Below, one piece after another: positions 1 through 13,112 of a DNA stretch of 64,000 nt. Under the pieces are notes generated by a model. The model was not told where the DNA came from. It made no database searches and saw nothing but the letters and a program-made list of their open reading frames with translations. How positions within the stretch are numbered: position 1 is the first letter of the stretch; each line of letters begins with the position of its first letter. The DNA comes from Combretum micranthum (taxonomy: Eukaryota; Streptophyta; Magnoliopsida; Myrtales; Combretaceae): the NCBI GenBank assembly GCA_024138025.1, contig JAMXBD010001196.1, positions 310,001 through 374,000 of the forward strand, given 5' to 3'. The position numbers and the translations under genes are program-made.

Positions 1-179
1 AGGGATCGGATAGATGGATTGTCTTATGTTTGGGTTTTGAGTTGAACGATTATTGAATCTTCTATTTTCGTTTTTGAAGAATCTCTCATGAAATTCCGTG
101 ATTGACATTGTTTAGGGTTCGGTTTTAACCTGGGTCAGCTTTTAGGGTTTTGATTCGGTATTCCAAAACCATTCTCTAA

Positions 180-1228
180 GAATTATGAAAAATTTGGGAG
201 TTTACACCAAGTCGATTAGGGAAATGTTCACCCTATAGAAAAGGGGACTAAGGAAGATAGAGTGGAAAAGAATTATTTAGACAATAAGATATTGCACCAT
301 GAGAAGGAAAAGATGGTCAGAGTTGGAAGTAATATATGCCATTAAAAGAATTGCAATGTATGCATATGGACACATTATGTTATGAGAGGCTTCATTCGTG
401 TTGAGAAGGGAAGGAGAGCCGACCTTTCTAGATTTTCAGACTTGGAGCCCGATTGGACCCCTGTACATGTATGCTCATGACGAGCTAAGAGACCATAATG
501 ACTGGTGTAGAGCCGATTTCGAGGATGCATTCTACTAGTAAGGAGTGTACCAAAGAATCCTCAAAGGTCCAAGGAATATGTTGACTCAATCATCTCCTAG
601 AATCGGGATTCAACTCGTCAACAATGAAATATTACTAGACGTTGCCGTGAGTGAGGCTGAAAATGAAGAACCCGTGGTAGAGGAGGAAGCCGAAGAGGAA
701 GAGAAAGAAGAGGATCCGGAGGAAGCCTTGGAGGAAGAACTAGTACAAGAACTAGTGGGGGAAAATCCCAACATACCATGCGCAAAGGAGAAACCCGAGC
801 AAGAGCAGAATGAAGAAAATTACGATATGACCCGAGTAGAGGAAATATGGGCTGAAGGAGAGAGAATCTATCCACGAAATAGTGAAGAAAGGCAAGCTCG
901 GATAGTTGCTATGATTCGAGAAGCCACTTCCCCAATGATTGAGGATGCGGCAAATCCTCTTGTGATGAGAAATACCGAGTCGGACCCCGAAGTTTTGGAC
1001 TCCCGAGTATGGAAAGATATATATGTGGAGAATGAGCATCAAGTTGGCCGAAGAGGCGCATCACAGGAAGCCAACCCTCATCAAGCCAATGAAGAAGGAA
1101 CCCGACAAAACCATGTGATGACCCCGGAAAGTGATGACAGTTATGAAATGTTAGAACAAGTAAGGGAGCTCTCAAGAGAAAAGAGAAGGAACATAACAAG
1201 GTATCTGGGGCCATTCATAGGCAGTTGA
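180..1228 (+). pseudogene. degenerate acidic ORF of unknown origin, probably retroelement-borne
   Basis: One reading frame can be followed from about position 340 to the stop at 1226-1228. It is broken by an in-frame TGA near 383 and by TAG TAA at about 539-544. The longest open part, 545-1228, has only a GTG at its head, so it is a remnant and not an intact CDS. The upstream part reads like a folded protein (FLDFQTWSPIGPLYMYAHDE, then a DWCRADFEDAF stretch). The central part is a run of Glu/Asp (EEPVVEEEAEEEE), followed by a charged region. I recognise no domain. It lies about 750 bp upstream of a gypsy gag on the same strand, so it may be an extra or 5' ORF of a retroelement, or a captured host fragment. 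The first 180 bases of the window show nothing I can name. Confidence 0.4.
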
Positions 1229-1985
1229 CATAGAGGATAATCAAGCCATAATCTAGGTGATGCACCATCCCCGTAGGCTGAAAGAAGGAGGAAAATGGGA
1301 AGAAAGGAAGAAGGGAAAGAGTTAGGAAGAAGGTCAAGCAACCTTAAGTCCAATAATAGATTTTGTAATCAAGGCCTAGGCTATTAGGTCGCGTAGTTTA
1401 GCTTTCGTTTAAAAAGTGTTATGTTGTGTCATGAATTGTTATATTTTGTAATCTTTTATTTCTGTCGAAAGAGGATTGAACCCGCTATCTATTTTCCTTA
1501 TTAAATGAAGTTATCCTTTTAAAATTTTGATTTAGTGATTTTGTATTTCTTTTGATTATTTCATGACTCTTTATTTCAAGTTTTTATTATTATGCATATT
1601 AGTTCAATTTTCGTGATTTTCGACAATACCCGGATAAAACTTAATAAAGCTATTGAAAGAAAATATTGAGCACATCTAACTAAAATATAAATAACCGTGA
1701 AATAAGAAGGGGACACGAAGAGCAGAGTGCATCAAACCAACCTGTAGCACAACCATAAATCCTCCGAATGTGGAGCCTCAAGTAAATATGTAGGCCGCCT
1801 TTAACTAGTTCATTCAAATAGTGGGAGCTTATAGATGGAATAACCGAGTACTAGCACCGGTACCACCACAACCGGAGCCACATGTGCATATGGAAGTACC
1901 CATCCTGGAAAATGTGCAACCCCAAAACATACCTTTACCAACACCACCTCTCATGCCATATAGAAACCTCTTACCCGAGTTCATC
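1229..1985 (+). other. non-coding spacer between acidic ORF and gag
   Basis: There is no sustained reading frame. Bases 1380-1530 are T-rich and look like a 3' UTR or LTR end. From about 1750, proline-rich codons (repeated CC-A triplets and CCACAACCGGAGCC) suggest the decayed N-terminal linker that precedes a gypsy gag domain. No LTR boundary could be placed. Confidence 0.35.
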
Positions 1986-2930
1986 AAAAGTAATTGATAC
2001 TTTGATGGAGCTTTTGGAAAGCCAGAGGAAGCTGAGGATTGGTTACCTCAAATCGAGAGATCTTTTGACGCTTATGAAGTACCACAACCTTTAAGAATCA
2101 CCTTTGGTACCTACATGCTTTGCCTCAATGCTCAAATTTGATGGGATCCAAGAAACGAGTGTTGTTACCTCTAGTCACATGAGAAATGTTTTGTCAAGAG
2201 TTTTTGGAGAACTACTTTCCCAAAAGTCTTTGAGTGCAATATAGTGCCGATTTCTTGCAAATTGCTTAAAGAGGAAGGATGGTGGAACAATATGAGACTA
2301 AGTTTAGTAGATTACTCTAGTATGCACCTGACTCATACAAGTACATCAAGAAGTTGAAAAGGCAAGTGTTCCTGAATGGATTAAATGATGATTTACAAGT
2401 CAAGTTAGTGGAATTTGATATAAGATCTTTTCGGGAGTTAGTAGAAAGGGCACAAGTGGTTGAAAGAGCCAAGAAGGGGAAAATGAAAAGGCTCGAAAGA
2501 GAAGCACCAATTTTCGTAGGAAGGTTTCAAAGAGAAATAAGATTTAATCAACCGCCAAAGAAAATGAAGCTTTCCAACAATTCTGGAAATGGCGCAAGCA
2601 ATGGAAATTTTGCAAGGAGACTTATCATCTGCTAAAAGTGCAAAGGAACGCATTACCCCAGAAGATGCTCGCAGTTGAAAGGAAAATGTCACTTTTGTGG
2701 AGACCAGAACCACAGAATGACAGGATGTTCGAAAAGGTCAATCAACAACTGTTATGTGTATAAACAAGTTGGGCACTTCGTGAAGGAATGTCCGCAAAGG
2801 AAAAATGCTTATACTCAAACTTTTGGAAGGCCAACCCAAATAAAGATTGAAAATGGGCATGGAAACAGGATTTCACTTGGAGCCTCGATGCTTGAATTCC
2901 AGATTTACAATATGGAAGGTTAATGGATGT
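1986..2930 (+). pseudogene. gag: Ty3/gypsy gag remnant with three CCHC-type knuckles
   Basis: Gag packages element RNA into cytoplasmic particles. The retrotrans_gag core begins near 2005 (FGKPEEAEDWLPQIERSF, then FGTYML), with stops and frameshifts at about 2130-2350. The core resumes in the open stretch 2354-2632 (FLNGLNDDLQVKLVEFDIRS, AQVVERAKK). Three zinc knuckles follow. The first, at 2630-2668, has CX2CX3HX4C spacing with a TAA as its second residue. The second, at 2687-2728, is an intact CX2CX4HX4C. In the third, at 2750-2791, the second Cys is Tyr. The CX2CX3HX4C plus CX2CX4HX4C arrangement is typical of plant chromoviruses, the Tekay type by eye. Protease and later pol do not follow, so the element is cut off after gag. 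Confidence 0.75.
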
Positions 2931-3949
2931 ATGAAGAAATTGGTAGGGAGGAAGGATGTGAGTTTTATGTTACAGAAGAGGATGAAGGCTGTCACAACGG
3001 CCTAGTTACAGGTTAGCCTTAACCTTAAGTTATCGTGTTGATAGTTTGTAGTATCTTTATATGTGCTTAAATCTGTAGTTATAGAATTTCGATATCTTTG
3101 TAGTTCAACACGTCTAGATAAGAATTGAGCATCATACTTGACCTAGATTATATTAGTGTTTATTCTATTTATGACACTAAATCAAGTATAGTTGAATTGT
3201 TAATATATAAATATGTATATATATAGAAGTATGTTTTGTTTACAATATTGTGCCGCTTTTTGTATCAACAATAGAATTTGTTTTATTTTCTTTTAAATTC
3301 TAAAATTTCATTATGTAACATTTAGTTTTAATTAAATTATTACATTTAGTTATTAATATATATTACAAATGTTTATATTGAATCTTTTAATTTTGGCAAA
3401 AAAAAAATAATAATTGTATAATCAGTAAAATTATAATATATACAAGCATTTAATGTAAAATTAATATTATATTAATTGATATTTCTAATATTATCATTTA
3501 TATCGTTTATACCTATCATATTTGTTGACGAATGAATCTATGCTTATGGTAAGATTGAAATTTTGTGATAGCTTCTCATAATAAATTGTTCCGAGGTCTA
3601 TGATTAAATATATAAAATGTCTTTTGGATAAATATGGATATATTTGAACCTAGAAAATTAATTTAGTTTAGTAGATAAAAAACTATATAACTTAATTAAA
3701 TGAATTAGGGAAACCATAGATTATACCTAAAAAAATTAGAATAGTAGAATTAATAGGTAGTTGATTGAAAAATGGATTATGTAGATATTATGGACTATAA
3801 AATTAGATTAATAATTATTTTAGAATTAAATGAGCTGAAATGACCTAAATGGACCTAAATAGTAATTATATATATGTATAGTTTGTTGTATAATTTATTG
3901 CTACACTTTGGGATAAAAAGCAACTAGCAATGTAACATATAAGTAATAT
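2931..3949. other. AT-rich spacer, no gene seen
   Basis: No protein-like frame is present. The sequence is strongly AT-rich from about 3180 and is probably decayed retroelement or target DNA into which A1 inserted. The AATAT TSD of A1 is at 3945-3949. Confidence 0.5.
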
Positions 3950-6900
3950 TGTCAAGCCCCAAGAGGTACCCTAAACGTAACAGTACGCCACACTCAACAT
4001 TAAAGCTTAAGTATGACAACCTTAGCCATCCTTAGAAGCTTTGATATTGAGTGTAAGGCGTGCTCTCACAATATTAAAGGACCATACATGGAATTATGAA
4101 GCTTAAGATGATATAATAACATATTAAGAAAAGAGGATTCATAATATTCTTTTGTTCATAAAAATGTTCTTACAAAACTTAGGGATATTTCCCTTATTCA
4201 CAAATCTATTACAGGAGTATTTCTACATCCTTTCCACTAAACTTTATCTTAGGAAATTCCGTAACTAAAAAGAAAAATACCTGACTGCAGGGTCCTCGTG
4301 GCCTCAACCACGAATAAAGAAACTGCAAAAGATATCTATAGGGGTATAAGCTAATAGGCTTAGTGAGAACAATTTCCATAAATAACTTCTTTTAACAAAA
4401 TTTCAAACAAGTTGTTTAATCAAACAAATGGAATGCAACATACACATGGACAAACAAAGCATATGTTTTTCCGGGAACTATATGTTGAATGGATTTGCGC
4501 CCTCCATTCGGGGTTTGGTGATACGTAACCTTAAAACAAGTAGTTTTGGTTAAAAAGATTTATACTTTCGACCAATATCGCCAAGCATATGAAGTCTACT
4601 TGAATTGAGCCTTGCTTTCGAATCTTCCGCCAAGCATTTCCTTAATGTCGCCAAGCAATTGATTTCGCACTCTGCCAAGTGTTGCTTTCGACCCGAGCTA
4701 CAATCCTTCTCACCCAAGGATAATAACCCGATGCAATGTGACTCACTTCATGGTATGCATGAACTCATTTATTTATGATATCATAACATTATTATTATCA
4801 GATTTAAGGTGATTAAGGAATTTCATACAAATCAAGTGTTATATTAAAACAAACATTAAATCAGTTCCGGCCTCGATATTCTTAGGATTCTTTCAAAGAA
4901 TTATCTTTACAAACATATCAATTTGTCTTTTCTTAATTCTAATGCAACTAAATTACAAGTACAAACAAGTAAAGCATTTTAAGGAAATAAACTCACTATG
5001 CCATGACGATGATTTCTCTAGCGGATGAGTCACTCACACACTCCACTTAATCGAAATAGTCTTCGGGATATAAGTATTCTTCCTCGGAATCACCTAGCCA
5101 AAGAAAATACCCAAGATGTATTTCTTGATGATTTTCTTGAATTTTGACAAAACAATGTCATGAGAACGTTGAAGTTCGTATAAAAGAGAATTTCAATTTA
5201 AAACGGCCATAACTTGGTCATTTTAACTCGGAATTGCGTAGATAATATATATCGATTTCTACTTAGTTGAAAAGATCTATCCATTTCTAAAACTATTTTT
5301 AACAAACAAGATCATATAGGCTCCGAAACAGTGGCGACAAAATTCACCACGAATTTTCCAACTCAAAAATAATTTTGGTTCAAATATTAAATCATTCAAA
5401 ATTTGTTTGATAAATACTTAGTTATTTATATAGTTGAAAATTTCTCTTTTTATAGCTACTTAGCTCATATTTATTCATGCTCAACTGTTTGTTATCCATT
5501 TATGTTTCTTAAGTAAAACAATGTCAAATTAGAAGTTTAGAAAACTATTAACAAGAAATTCATTGTGGAAATTATTTTGAAATGAATATTTTGATTCTTT
5601 TTGTTTTCAAAGAATTGCTTTATAACTGACTTGTTATGACTATTCAAAAAGAAATTTTCTTCTTCTTCTAAGTGCTATGATACATGTAAATTATACTATA
5701 ATTATTAAGTTAAAATATAGTAATTTATAGTTATTTATGTTTATTTTTGTAAGAAATAATACTTAGACTTGGTTATTTTGTGTTTTCTTTAGAGATTTGA
5801 TGAATATTAAGCTTTGGAATGAATTTAATCAAGTTTGAGGAAGTTTTCGAAGCAAAAAGAATGAAGGAGCAAAGCTTTGGAAAGAGTAAACAAGCCATGA
5901 AACAATTATGGAAGCCTTTGATAAGGAAAATGAAAAAATATGCACCAGGAAAAGTACACGACAGGATGCAGGGTGTCATGTAGCTGTTGTGCAGTTATCC
6001 TGGAATGTTCAGAAAATGACCAGAGTTACACGACAGGATGCAGAGTGTCATGCAGGTGTCGTGCAGTTTGTCTGTTACAGTTTTACTCGGTCAAACTTAG
6101 ATAAACTTAGAAAGATTGATCCATATCTTAACTTGTAACTGTTGTGCCAGGTTCCTATCATATAAATACGTGTCTTAGGTTAGTAAAAACATAACTTTGT
6201 ACATCAAAACATAACTTTGTACATCAAAACATATTTTTAAAGTAATTTTCAAGTCTATTCAAGATTCATAACAAATTTGTCAAGATAATCCTACTTGTCA
6301 ATACTTGGGCTTTTAAGATTTCGGTTCAAAGGTGTATTCTTTCTTATCTAGTATTGTTTTACATTGATTTAATCATGTTTTGTAATACGGATATGGAGGA
6401 GTAGAGAAATTTTCATTCAAATGATGATGAACTCTAAGATCTATCTTTGTACTCTGTTTTGATGATGATTCAATGAAGATTTATTGTTCAATTTTAATTC
6501 TAAACATGTGTACTTAATCTTTCTTGAACTTAGTATCTAGAATGCTAATTTCATATCAGATTTTCTATATTACAAATGAAAGTTTGGATATAGGAATAGA
6601 TCTACATGTTTAGAGAGATTTGTTTGTGAATTCTAGAGATAGATTTGCAAGAATCTTCTGTATTGGGTTGATTAATGAGTATTTGATTGATTCAATATAA
6701 GATTTACTGATTTTAATGCGATTCTTGGATTGTTATTGGTTGAGAAGAAATTCTAACAGATAGATCTAAGGATTAGGGATTGATAATCTTGAGAAAGATA
6801 TCAATCTAATTAAGAAATCTTGCGGATTAAAATTGAATACTGTTGTTAATTCATTGAATATCAATATAAATGGGTATGAAGTGTGATTTCAGTAGTGATT

Positions 6901-8714
6901 CATTGTTTGAATGAGCCAGAATCATTGGATTTATATTTTCTGTTATAGAACACCTTGAATAGTCATAAACATATTGATTAAATCTTCTTGATAATCATAA
7001 AACATCAACTGAAATTAATTCTTGAATTTTTCCCTGCTGTTATTTCTTAATAATAGGATTAGAGTGTTGTTTTTAAAACGATCCCTGAGGACGATCCCGT
7101 TTACAAAGCTATACTATATTAGGATTGGTCCACTTGCCAAATCTATTGGTTTTTATAGTTTTTAGGCGGTGTTTTTAATAAATTTTAAGCGATATAAAAC
7201 CAATATCATGCTACTTTTCCCATTTATGTTCTATAAAATCTTTATATGACTATTTATTTGAAAAGATCTAAATTTGAAAGTTCTTACTTCTTGCTCCTAA
7301 GTTTTTCGTTATGTTAGGTTCTTATAAAAATCATTTCGGATAAAAAAAAAAAAATCATTTTTTCTCTTTGAATAACAAAGTGACATAGAAAGGCTTTTCA
7401 AAAGAAAAATAGTTTCAGAAATTGTAGTGAGTTCTTCTTAAAACTTGGAAAGGAATAACTTTTACTTTTATTAAACCATAGATTTTATATTTCATATAAC
7501 TTATCCCTAAGTGATAAAATCTCCTTTTTATCAATTATTTTTTTAGAGCTTGAAAAATTTGGACAACAATCTTAATGAACATGGTTATGAGAGATAATAG
7601 CAAGCAAAATAACATAAATAATAAATAGTCAAGTATTGAGAGTCTTAGCTTCTTCAAGGCTTCCGGGACTAAGAAGTAGACTAGTCCCAAAAGAAAAATA
7701 AAATGAAAGAAAGAAAAATTTGTTTTGACTTGATGAGGACAAGTCTAAGACTAGAGGCTAGTCTTAAAATAACAAGAAATAAATAAATGGCAATGGAATA
7801 AATAAATTACATTGCATGAAAATAAATTGCAAGTGCGCTTATATGCTCTAAATAATATGTGTATATATATATATAGATACATAATAATACTTAGATATAA
7901 TAACAATAACAAGAACAAAATAAAACAATATAAACATAAATGGATTTTTCATGAACAAGAACAATACATTAACATAGTGTAGCTTTCATAACACTTAGTT
8001 TTTGGAAACTCACACTATGGTCATTTAAAGTTACATGACATGAGGAGAAGAAAAATAATAAGAAAGTTTACCTAAAGAAGGGGCCGCTGGCCATGCCTTA
8101 AGAGAGGGAGAGGGAGAGTTTTGTTTTGTATTTTTGTTGATTAAATGAAGTAATAAATAAGGTAGATGTGAAATAAAGTAATGGGAAAGGTAAAAAGTAA
8201 ATGTTATAGGTTATGGTGTGTGTAAGAGTAAGTGTAAGAAAAAGTAGAGATAAAAGAATAGTGTAGAATAGTAATGAATAGTTAAATGTAAAGTAGATAT
8301 GACTAATAAAGTACTAGTAGTAAGAAAATAGGCGTATAATTGCAATATCTATTATTTTTACTTACCCAAAAATCATAAAACTGATATTTTTGAAAACCTT
8401 ATGTTTTTACAAGTCTAACGGTATATTTGAAATATTTTTACTTTTCAGAGCCTCGAGACACGTTTTTCAAGGACTATGTCCAATCGGGTTCAAAACGATT
8501 TGTGGTTTTACCAATCTGATCTTTTTAAGTTACCTCAGGTAATTACGCACTATTCTACATTCTAAACTCCTACTTACTTTCATCGAGTTGCTTATTCGGG
8601 ATTGCCGGACTTAAGCTATTACGTCTAACTAGGGTTTCGTTGACTTTAGAGTTCAGGTTGACTTCCAGATTAGGGTTTTAGGCTAAACTGATTCCAAAAA
8701 TTTGGAGGTTTACA
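3950..8714 (-). mobile_element. A1: large solo-LTR-like unit, interrupted by another LTR
   Basis: The unit starts with TGTCAAGCCCC at 3950 and ends with TTTACA at 8714, giving TG...CA ends. Both sides carry AATAT (3945-3949 and 8715-8719). The minus orientation is set by comparison with the plus-strand copies at 14428 and 32178. Removing the nested LTR at 5678-7208 and one TSD leaves about 3.23 kb, the same size as A2-A4. It carries the shared marks: the conserved block with GGCCATAACTTGGTCA near 5205, a splice-donor-like ACCTAAA at 8070-8076 on the plus strand, and a hairpin cluster at 7638-7765. There is no coding capacity. TG...CA ends with a 5-bp TSD indicate retroviral-type integrase insertion and an LTR, so I call it a solo LTR. 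Confidence 0.8.
5678..7208 (+). mobile_element. 1.53-kb solo LTR nested in A1
   Basis: The ends are TGATA...TATCA, a 5-bp terminal inversion, flanked by the perfect TSD TGCTA (5673-5677 and 7209-7213). Orientation is given by a TATAAATA box at 6161-6168 and by CCCTGAGGACGATCCCG at about 7082-7098, which matches a motif common near the 3' end of plant gypsy LTRs (compare 48476). The U3 part holds two similar blocks (about 5955-5990 and 6030-6065) with ACGACAGGATGCAG and GTGTCATG. Class Ty3/gypsy is inferred from the motif only. The 76-aa frame inside is not credible as a gene. Confidence 0.85.
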
Positions 8715-9909
8715 AATATATATTCTAATTAATATAAATATATAAGTAATATATATAAATGTCTATGTATATTACTTTTTAGACATTTGCTATATACGTT
8801 ATATAACTTATACAACATATACATCATGTTAGTTATATACATATCAAAATAATATATGATATGTATAATTTTATATTTTATATATTTTATTTGTTATACA
8901 CATATATTATATATAATTTATACAAAATACTTGTCGTTTATATTAATATTAATATAAATTTGCTTAATATGTTATATATATATATATAATCTAAATACTA
9001 TAATGGCAACAAACATATATAAAATATTTAATTTATGTAGCAATTTAATTATAATATATATAACATATATTATTTATTTATTACTTATAGATTTTATACA
9101 TATATATGCGATATATACCATATATCACAAATATCTCTTTTATATACCATATGATGCATATAGATTAAGATTTACATATATCTATATCATATATGTTATA
9201 AATAATTTATAGTTTAATGCACTCTTTAAGTTATGTCTTCATATATATATATAGACATATATAACAAAATGTAACTTGTTTATCCATTCATAAAATTTAT
9301 AGCTTATAATTTGATTTCTAGCTAATTAGGCCTATCTATGGTGAAAGGAGTCAAACCAAATCCATCAAGTCTTTCATATTCAATTAGGGCATAAACTATT
9401 AAAATATGGCCAATACTAATTTTACGCTCCATTAACTTAAATTACATAATATGGGCTCAACACCATTACCTACATCAATTGGGTCCAATACTAAAATATT
9501 TAAGTCTATTATAAATTTTCAAGTACTGAATTATCTAATGGGTTCATGAAACACTTCTTAGGCACATCACCCTAAATACGCATAGTGGGCCAAAATAGGA
9601 ATTTGGAATGCTTGATAGTTTTAATTAACTATAAATTAAATTATAATTGGGCTTTTACTGAATTCTCAGCTCTAATATCTAATTTTATTCATTTGGGCCT
9701 CTAATCAAGTATATTTAAATGCAATTGCATCTAAATTTTAATCTGTACTCTTAAGTGGGCTCATTTGCAAATTCTTTAAAGCCCATTATCCTAAATATTA
9801 GTAAATTATTTACATATTTATAAATTTATAAGTCATAATCGTAAATGTTATATATATGCATGTGCAATATGATAAAACATAGATTATATGTAACATATTA
9901 TATAATTAT
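8715..9909. repeat. TA-rich block with segments duplicated at 13.1-13.98 kb
   Basis: Bases 8715-9260 are nearly pure A/T with many ATATAT runs. Bases 9300-9650 are less biased. Two segments recur downstream in the same orientation: about 8740-9030 resembles 13670-13905 (shared TTTAGACATTTGCTATAT and TATAATCTAAATACTAT), and about 9300-9540 resembles 13160-13400. A third, 9558-9630, resembles 13915-13985. The hydrophobic 69-aa frame at 9003-9212 is a composition artefact. The ATTAT TSD of A2 ends this block. Confidence 0.55.
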
Positions 9910-11888
9910 TGTCATGCACCAGAGGGTACCCTAAATGTGGCAATTCGCCGCATACAATATTAAAGCTAATGAATGACGAACCGTAGTCATGCAGGAGCTT
10001 CGATATTATATGCAAGGCGTGCTTCCAAGATAGTAGGAGACTCCTAGGGGTATTACATTTAAATAGATAGCAAAAGCAAGCATGAACTTAAATAAATAAT
10101 TATAAGATCTTCATTTCATCATAAATTCATACATCATCTTAGGGGCATTCCCCGCCTTAAAGTCTTAGATCACAAATACTAATATCAAAATAACCACATC
10201 TACTACATAAGTCTACTATAGAGATTTTTCCTAGAAGTCTATGTTCAAAACTAAAAATACATAAACTTCCTCCAAAAGCTCCTAGTAGCTTATACTCGTA
10301 CCTGGCATACGGGGCTCCTCGGGGCCAACCATAGATAATCATACTGTAATAGAAAACTATAAGGGTATAAGCATGACTAGCTTAGTGAGATAATTCCAAC
10401 TATAAGACATTCCCGAAAAATCAACCAAGTATTTAATCAAAGCATATGGAAATGCATCAATCATATGAACATGTAAGATACACATGATCAGCCGGAAATC
10501 AAGTGTAGCATGGATTTAACGCCCTCCATGACAAGGGTTGGGAGGTTACAGGCCCATACGACCATCAATATCTGCAGATTTACCGGCTCCTGCTTGCCCT
10601 GTAGACTTTCCGGCTCCTACTAGCCATCATGTAGACTTACCGGCTCCTACCAGCCACCACTACTCTTTCCTCGTTTCCCCACACGAAGAAAAGTAGTGAA
10701 CAAATGCGATTTATGTATATGATATGCATGAATAATTTTAATTTAACAATCGATCATATAAGTTGAATTCATATTAGAAAAGTGATCAACCATAATTTCA
10801 TCATCTCAATACATAAATCACACTTTATTTAACATATCGTCTTTCGATATACTTAACTTTCATTCAACAATTATTTCATAGCAATGGTTCATTTCTTTTC
10901 CTAGTTTTCTAATGCACTAGTTACAAGCACAAACAAGGAAATGAATTTAGGAAAAGAATTAACTCACTCCATATCGGTGGATCTAATCGTAGTAGTCCTC
11001 CGGATAGATGATCTCGGGTCCCTCGTCACCTAGACAAGATGAAATACCCAAAATGAGTCTTTCATAAGACTTCTATTCTTGAAGATTCTAATCTTTCCTT
11101 AAAATCGCGGTAAAATCGTATAAGGGGAAATTCCAACTTAAAATGGCCATAACTTGCTCATTTTAACTCGGAATTTCGCGTATAATATACCGTTTTCTAC
11201 CTACTCGAAAAGATCTACGCATTTCTAAGCTTATTTTCATAAAACTAGGTCGTTTGGGTTCCGAAAAGGTAGCGACCAGATTTGCCACGAATTTATAAAA
11301 CTTGTTTTCCTTCTTTGGAAACAAAGCTCTCATGAAAAGATAAATATTTTAAGTAATTTGTAAACTTTTTGGAAGGTATATACATATATGTAATGATCCA
11401 TAACAATGTATGAAGTAAATGAAGTTGTCTCAAATTTAAAAAGTAAGATTTTAAAAGACTTTGAATTTTGAGATTCTATTGATTATATATTTTACTTTTG
11501 AAAAAAAATCTTGAGTTATTGAGATAAATATTCTTTTCCTAAATGAAATCTCTTGTAGTTTCTTTAAATTCTCAAGGTGTGATTTTATTATCAAAACTTG
11601 GTTTTAAAGAGTAATAAAATGACAATTTGTTGTAAGGAATATTTCTTGAGGAAGAAAAGTTTCCATAAAACCTTTTGTTTATGAAAAGTTATTTTCAAAT
11701 ATGCTAAAAAAAAATCTATTTCCTACATTTATGTAAAATGAACCTTTAGTTTTTAAAGAACATTTCTTTAAATTCTTGTTGAGGCAAAAGCATTATGTTC
11801 ATGCATGGATATGAATCACAAGCTATGAAAATATGAAAAGAACATAATAACTTAAAGGGAAAGCATATAAAGAAATAAATCAAGTATT

Positions 11889-12000
11889 GGGACCTTAGTT
11901 TCATCAAGGTACCCCGGGACTAAGAAAGGACTAGTCCCAAAAAGAAATAGAATTGTTTTGACTTGATGAGGATAAGTCTAAGACTAAAATGACTAGTCTT
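11889..12000 (-). other. hairpin cluster of A2
   Basis: On the minus strand this reads AAGACTAG/CTAGTCTT, then GACTTR/CAAGTC, GGGACTAG/TAGTCCC, and GGGTACCTT/AAGGTCCC arms. The four stem-loops lie in about 110 bases, in the same order as in A3 and A4. Confidence 0.6.
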
Positions 12001-12408
12001 AAAAACAATTTTGAAATAAATAAATTGCATTGAAGTAATTAAATTGCATGAAAGATAAATAAATTGCAAGACAATGAGCTTATATGCTCTAAATAATATA
12101 TATAGATATATAGATATGCTAGATAGTAATGAACATAAAAAAACATAAATGAACATAGAGGAATTATGATTATGAACAAAAACAAAGCATGAACCTAATG
12201 TTGTTTTCTTAACCTTCATGGTTTTAGAAAACACACACTAAGCTCATACTAAGTAGATGAACATGAAGAAATCTTGAGAAAACTCTTACCTAAAGGAAGC
12301 TAAACTAAGGAGACTTCTTGAAAGAACTCTTGAGAGAAATTGGAGAGAAATTTTTGTAGAGTAACTTTAGAGAAGAAGAGGTGTGAAAGAAGTGAAGGTA
12401 TGAGGGGG

Positions 12409-12416
12409 TATTTATA
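12409..12416 (-). promoter_or_regulatory. TATA box of A2
   Basis: The minus strand reads TATAAATA followed by a C-rich start region and a pyrimidine-rich leader. The donor-like AGGTAA lies 127 bases downstream, the same spacing as in A3. Confidence 0.6.
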
Positions 12417-13112
12417 GGAAAAAGTGGGAGATAATTTGTGTTAATTAAATAATTGGAAATGAAACAAATTGAGGCATAGAGAGAGAGGGGCCGGCGCCAT
12501 TTTGATGCATGGGGAAGAGAAATTTTAATTTTTTTGTTATTTTGTTAATTAAAAGTAAGAAATGAAAGATGTGAAGTTGTATTGGAAATGAAAATGTGTA
12601 AGAAGTAGGTGTATGGTTTGTAAGAATAGGTTGTAAGAAAAAGTAGAGATAGATGAATAGTGTGGAATAGTAGAGAATAGTGTAATGAAAAAGTAGACAT
12701 GACAATTTAATGCCGGTAGTAAGAAAATACGCATAAAAAGCGATATCTGATATTTTTATCTACCGAAAAATTACGAAATTGATATTTTTGGAAATCTTAT
12801 ATTTTTACGAGTCTAACGGTATATTCGGAATAATTTTCCTATTCCGGGCTTCCGGACACGTTTTTCGAGAATGTCCGATCGGGTACAAAGGATACTCGAA
12901 ATTCTTCAATCTGATATTTTTACGCAACCTATAACTATTACGAACCATTAAGGCAAACTTTTTCAACTTCGTTTTCTAGGGCTAGAGAAAACGGCAATGC
13001 CGGAGTTTAAGCGGTCCCGATAAACTAGGGTTTTGGTTGACTTAGGAGTCCGTTTGACTTTCGATTAGGGTTTAGGTCTTTTAATTTGGAACCGAAAATT
13101 CGGGGACTTACA

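Larger units (their letters stand above)
9910..13112 (-). mobile_element. A2: 3.2-kb solo-LTR-like unit
   Basis: TGTCATGCACC starts at 9910 and CTTACA ends at 13112. ATTAT flanks both sides (9905-9909 and 13113-13117). On the minus strand the order is: start, TATA box (plus-strand TATTTATA at 12409-12416), AGGTAA (plus-strand TTACC at 12287-12291), hairpin cluster 11889-12000, conserved AAGTTATGGCC block at about 11140-11170, short tandem repeats with GGAGCCGG at 10570-10660, end. No internal domain is attached. A 104-aa minus frame at 11920-12234 follows the donor and has partial counterparts in A3 and A4, but it ends inside the hairpins and I do not treat it as a gene. Confidence 0.87.

Noticed and set aside
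9003..9212. 69-aa Ile/Tyr-rich frame
   Set aside because: It sits in nearly pure A/T repeats; codon content reflects ATATAT runs only.
12445..12705. Hydrophobic 86-aa frame, repeated at 14836-15039 and 32588-32839
   Set aside because: It lies upstream of the TATA box of A2, A3 and A4, so it is outside the expected transcript. The similarity follows from copies being related DNA, and composition is T-rich.
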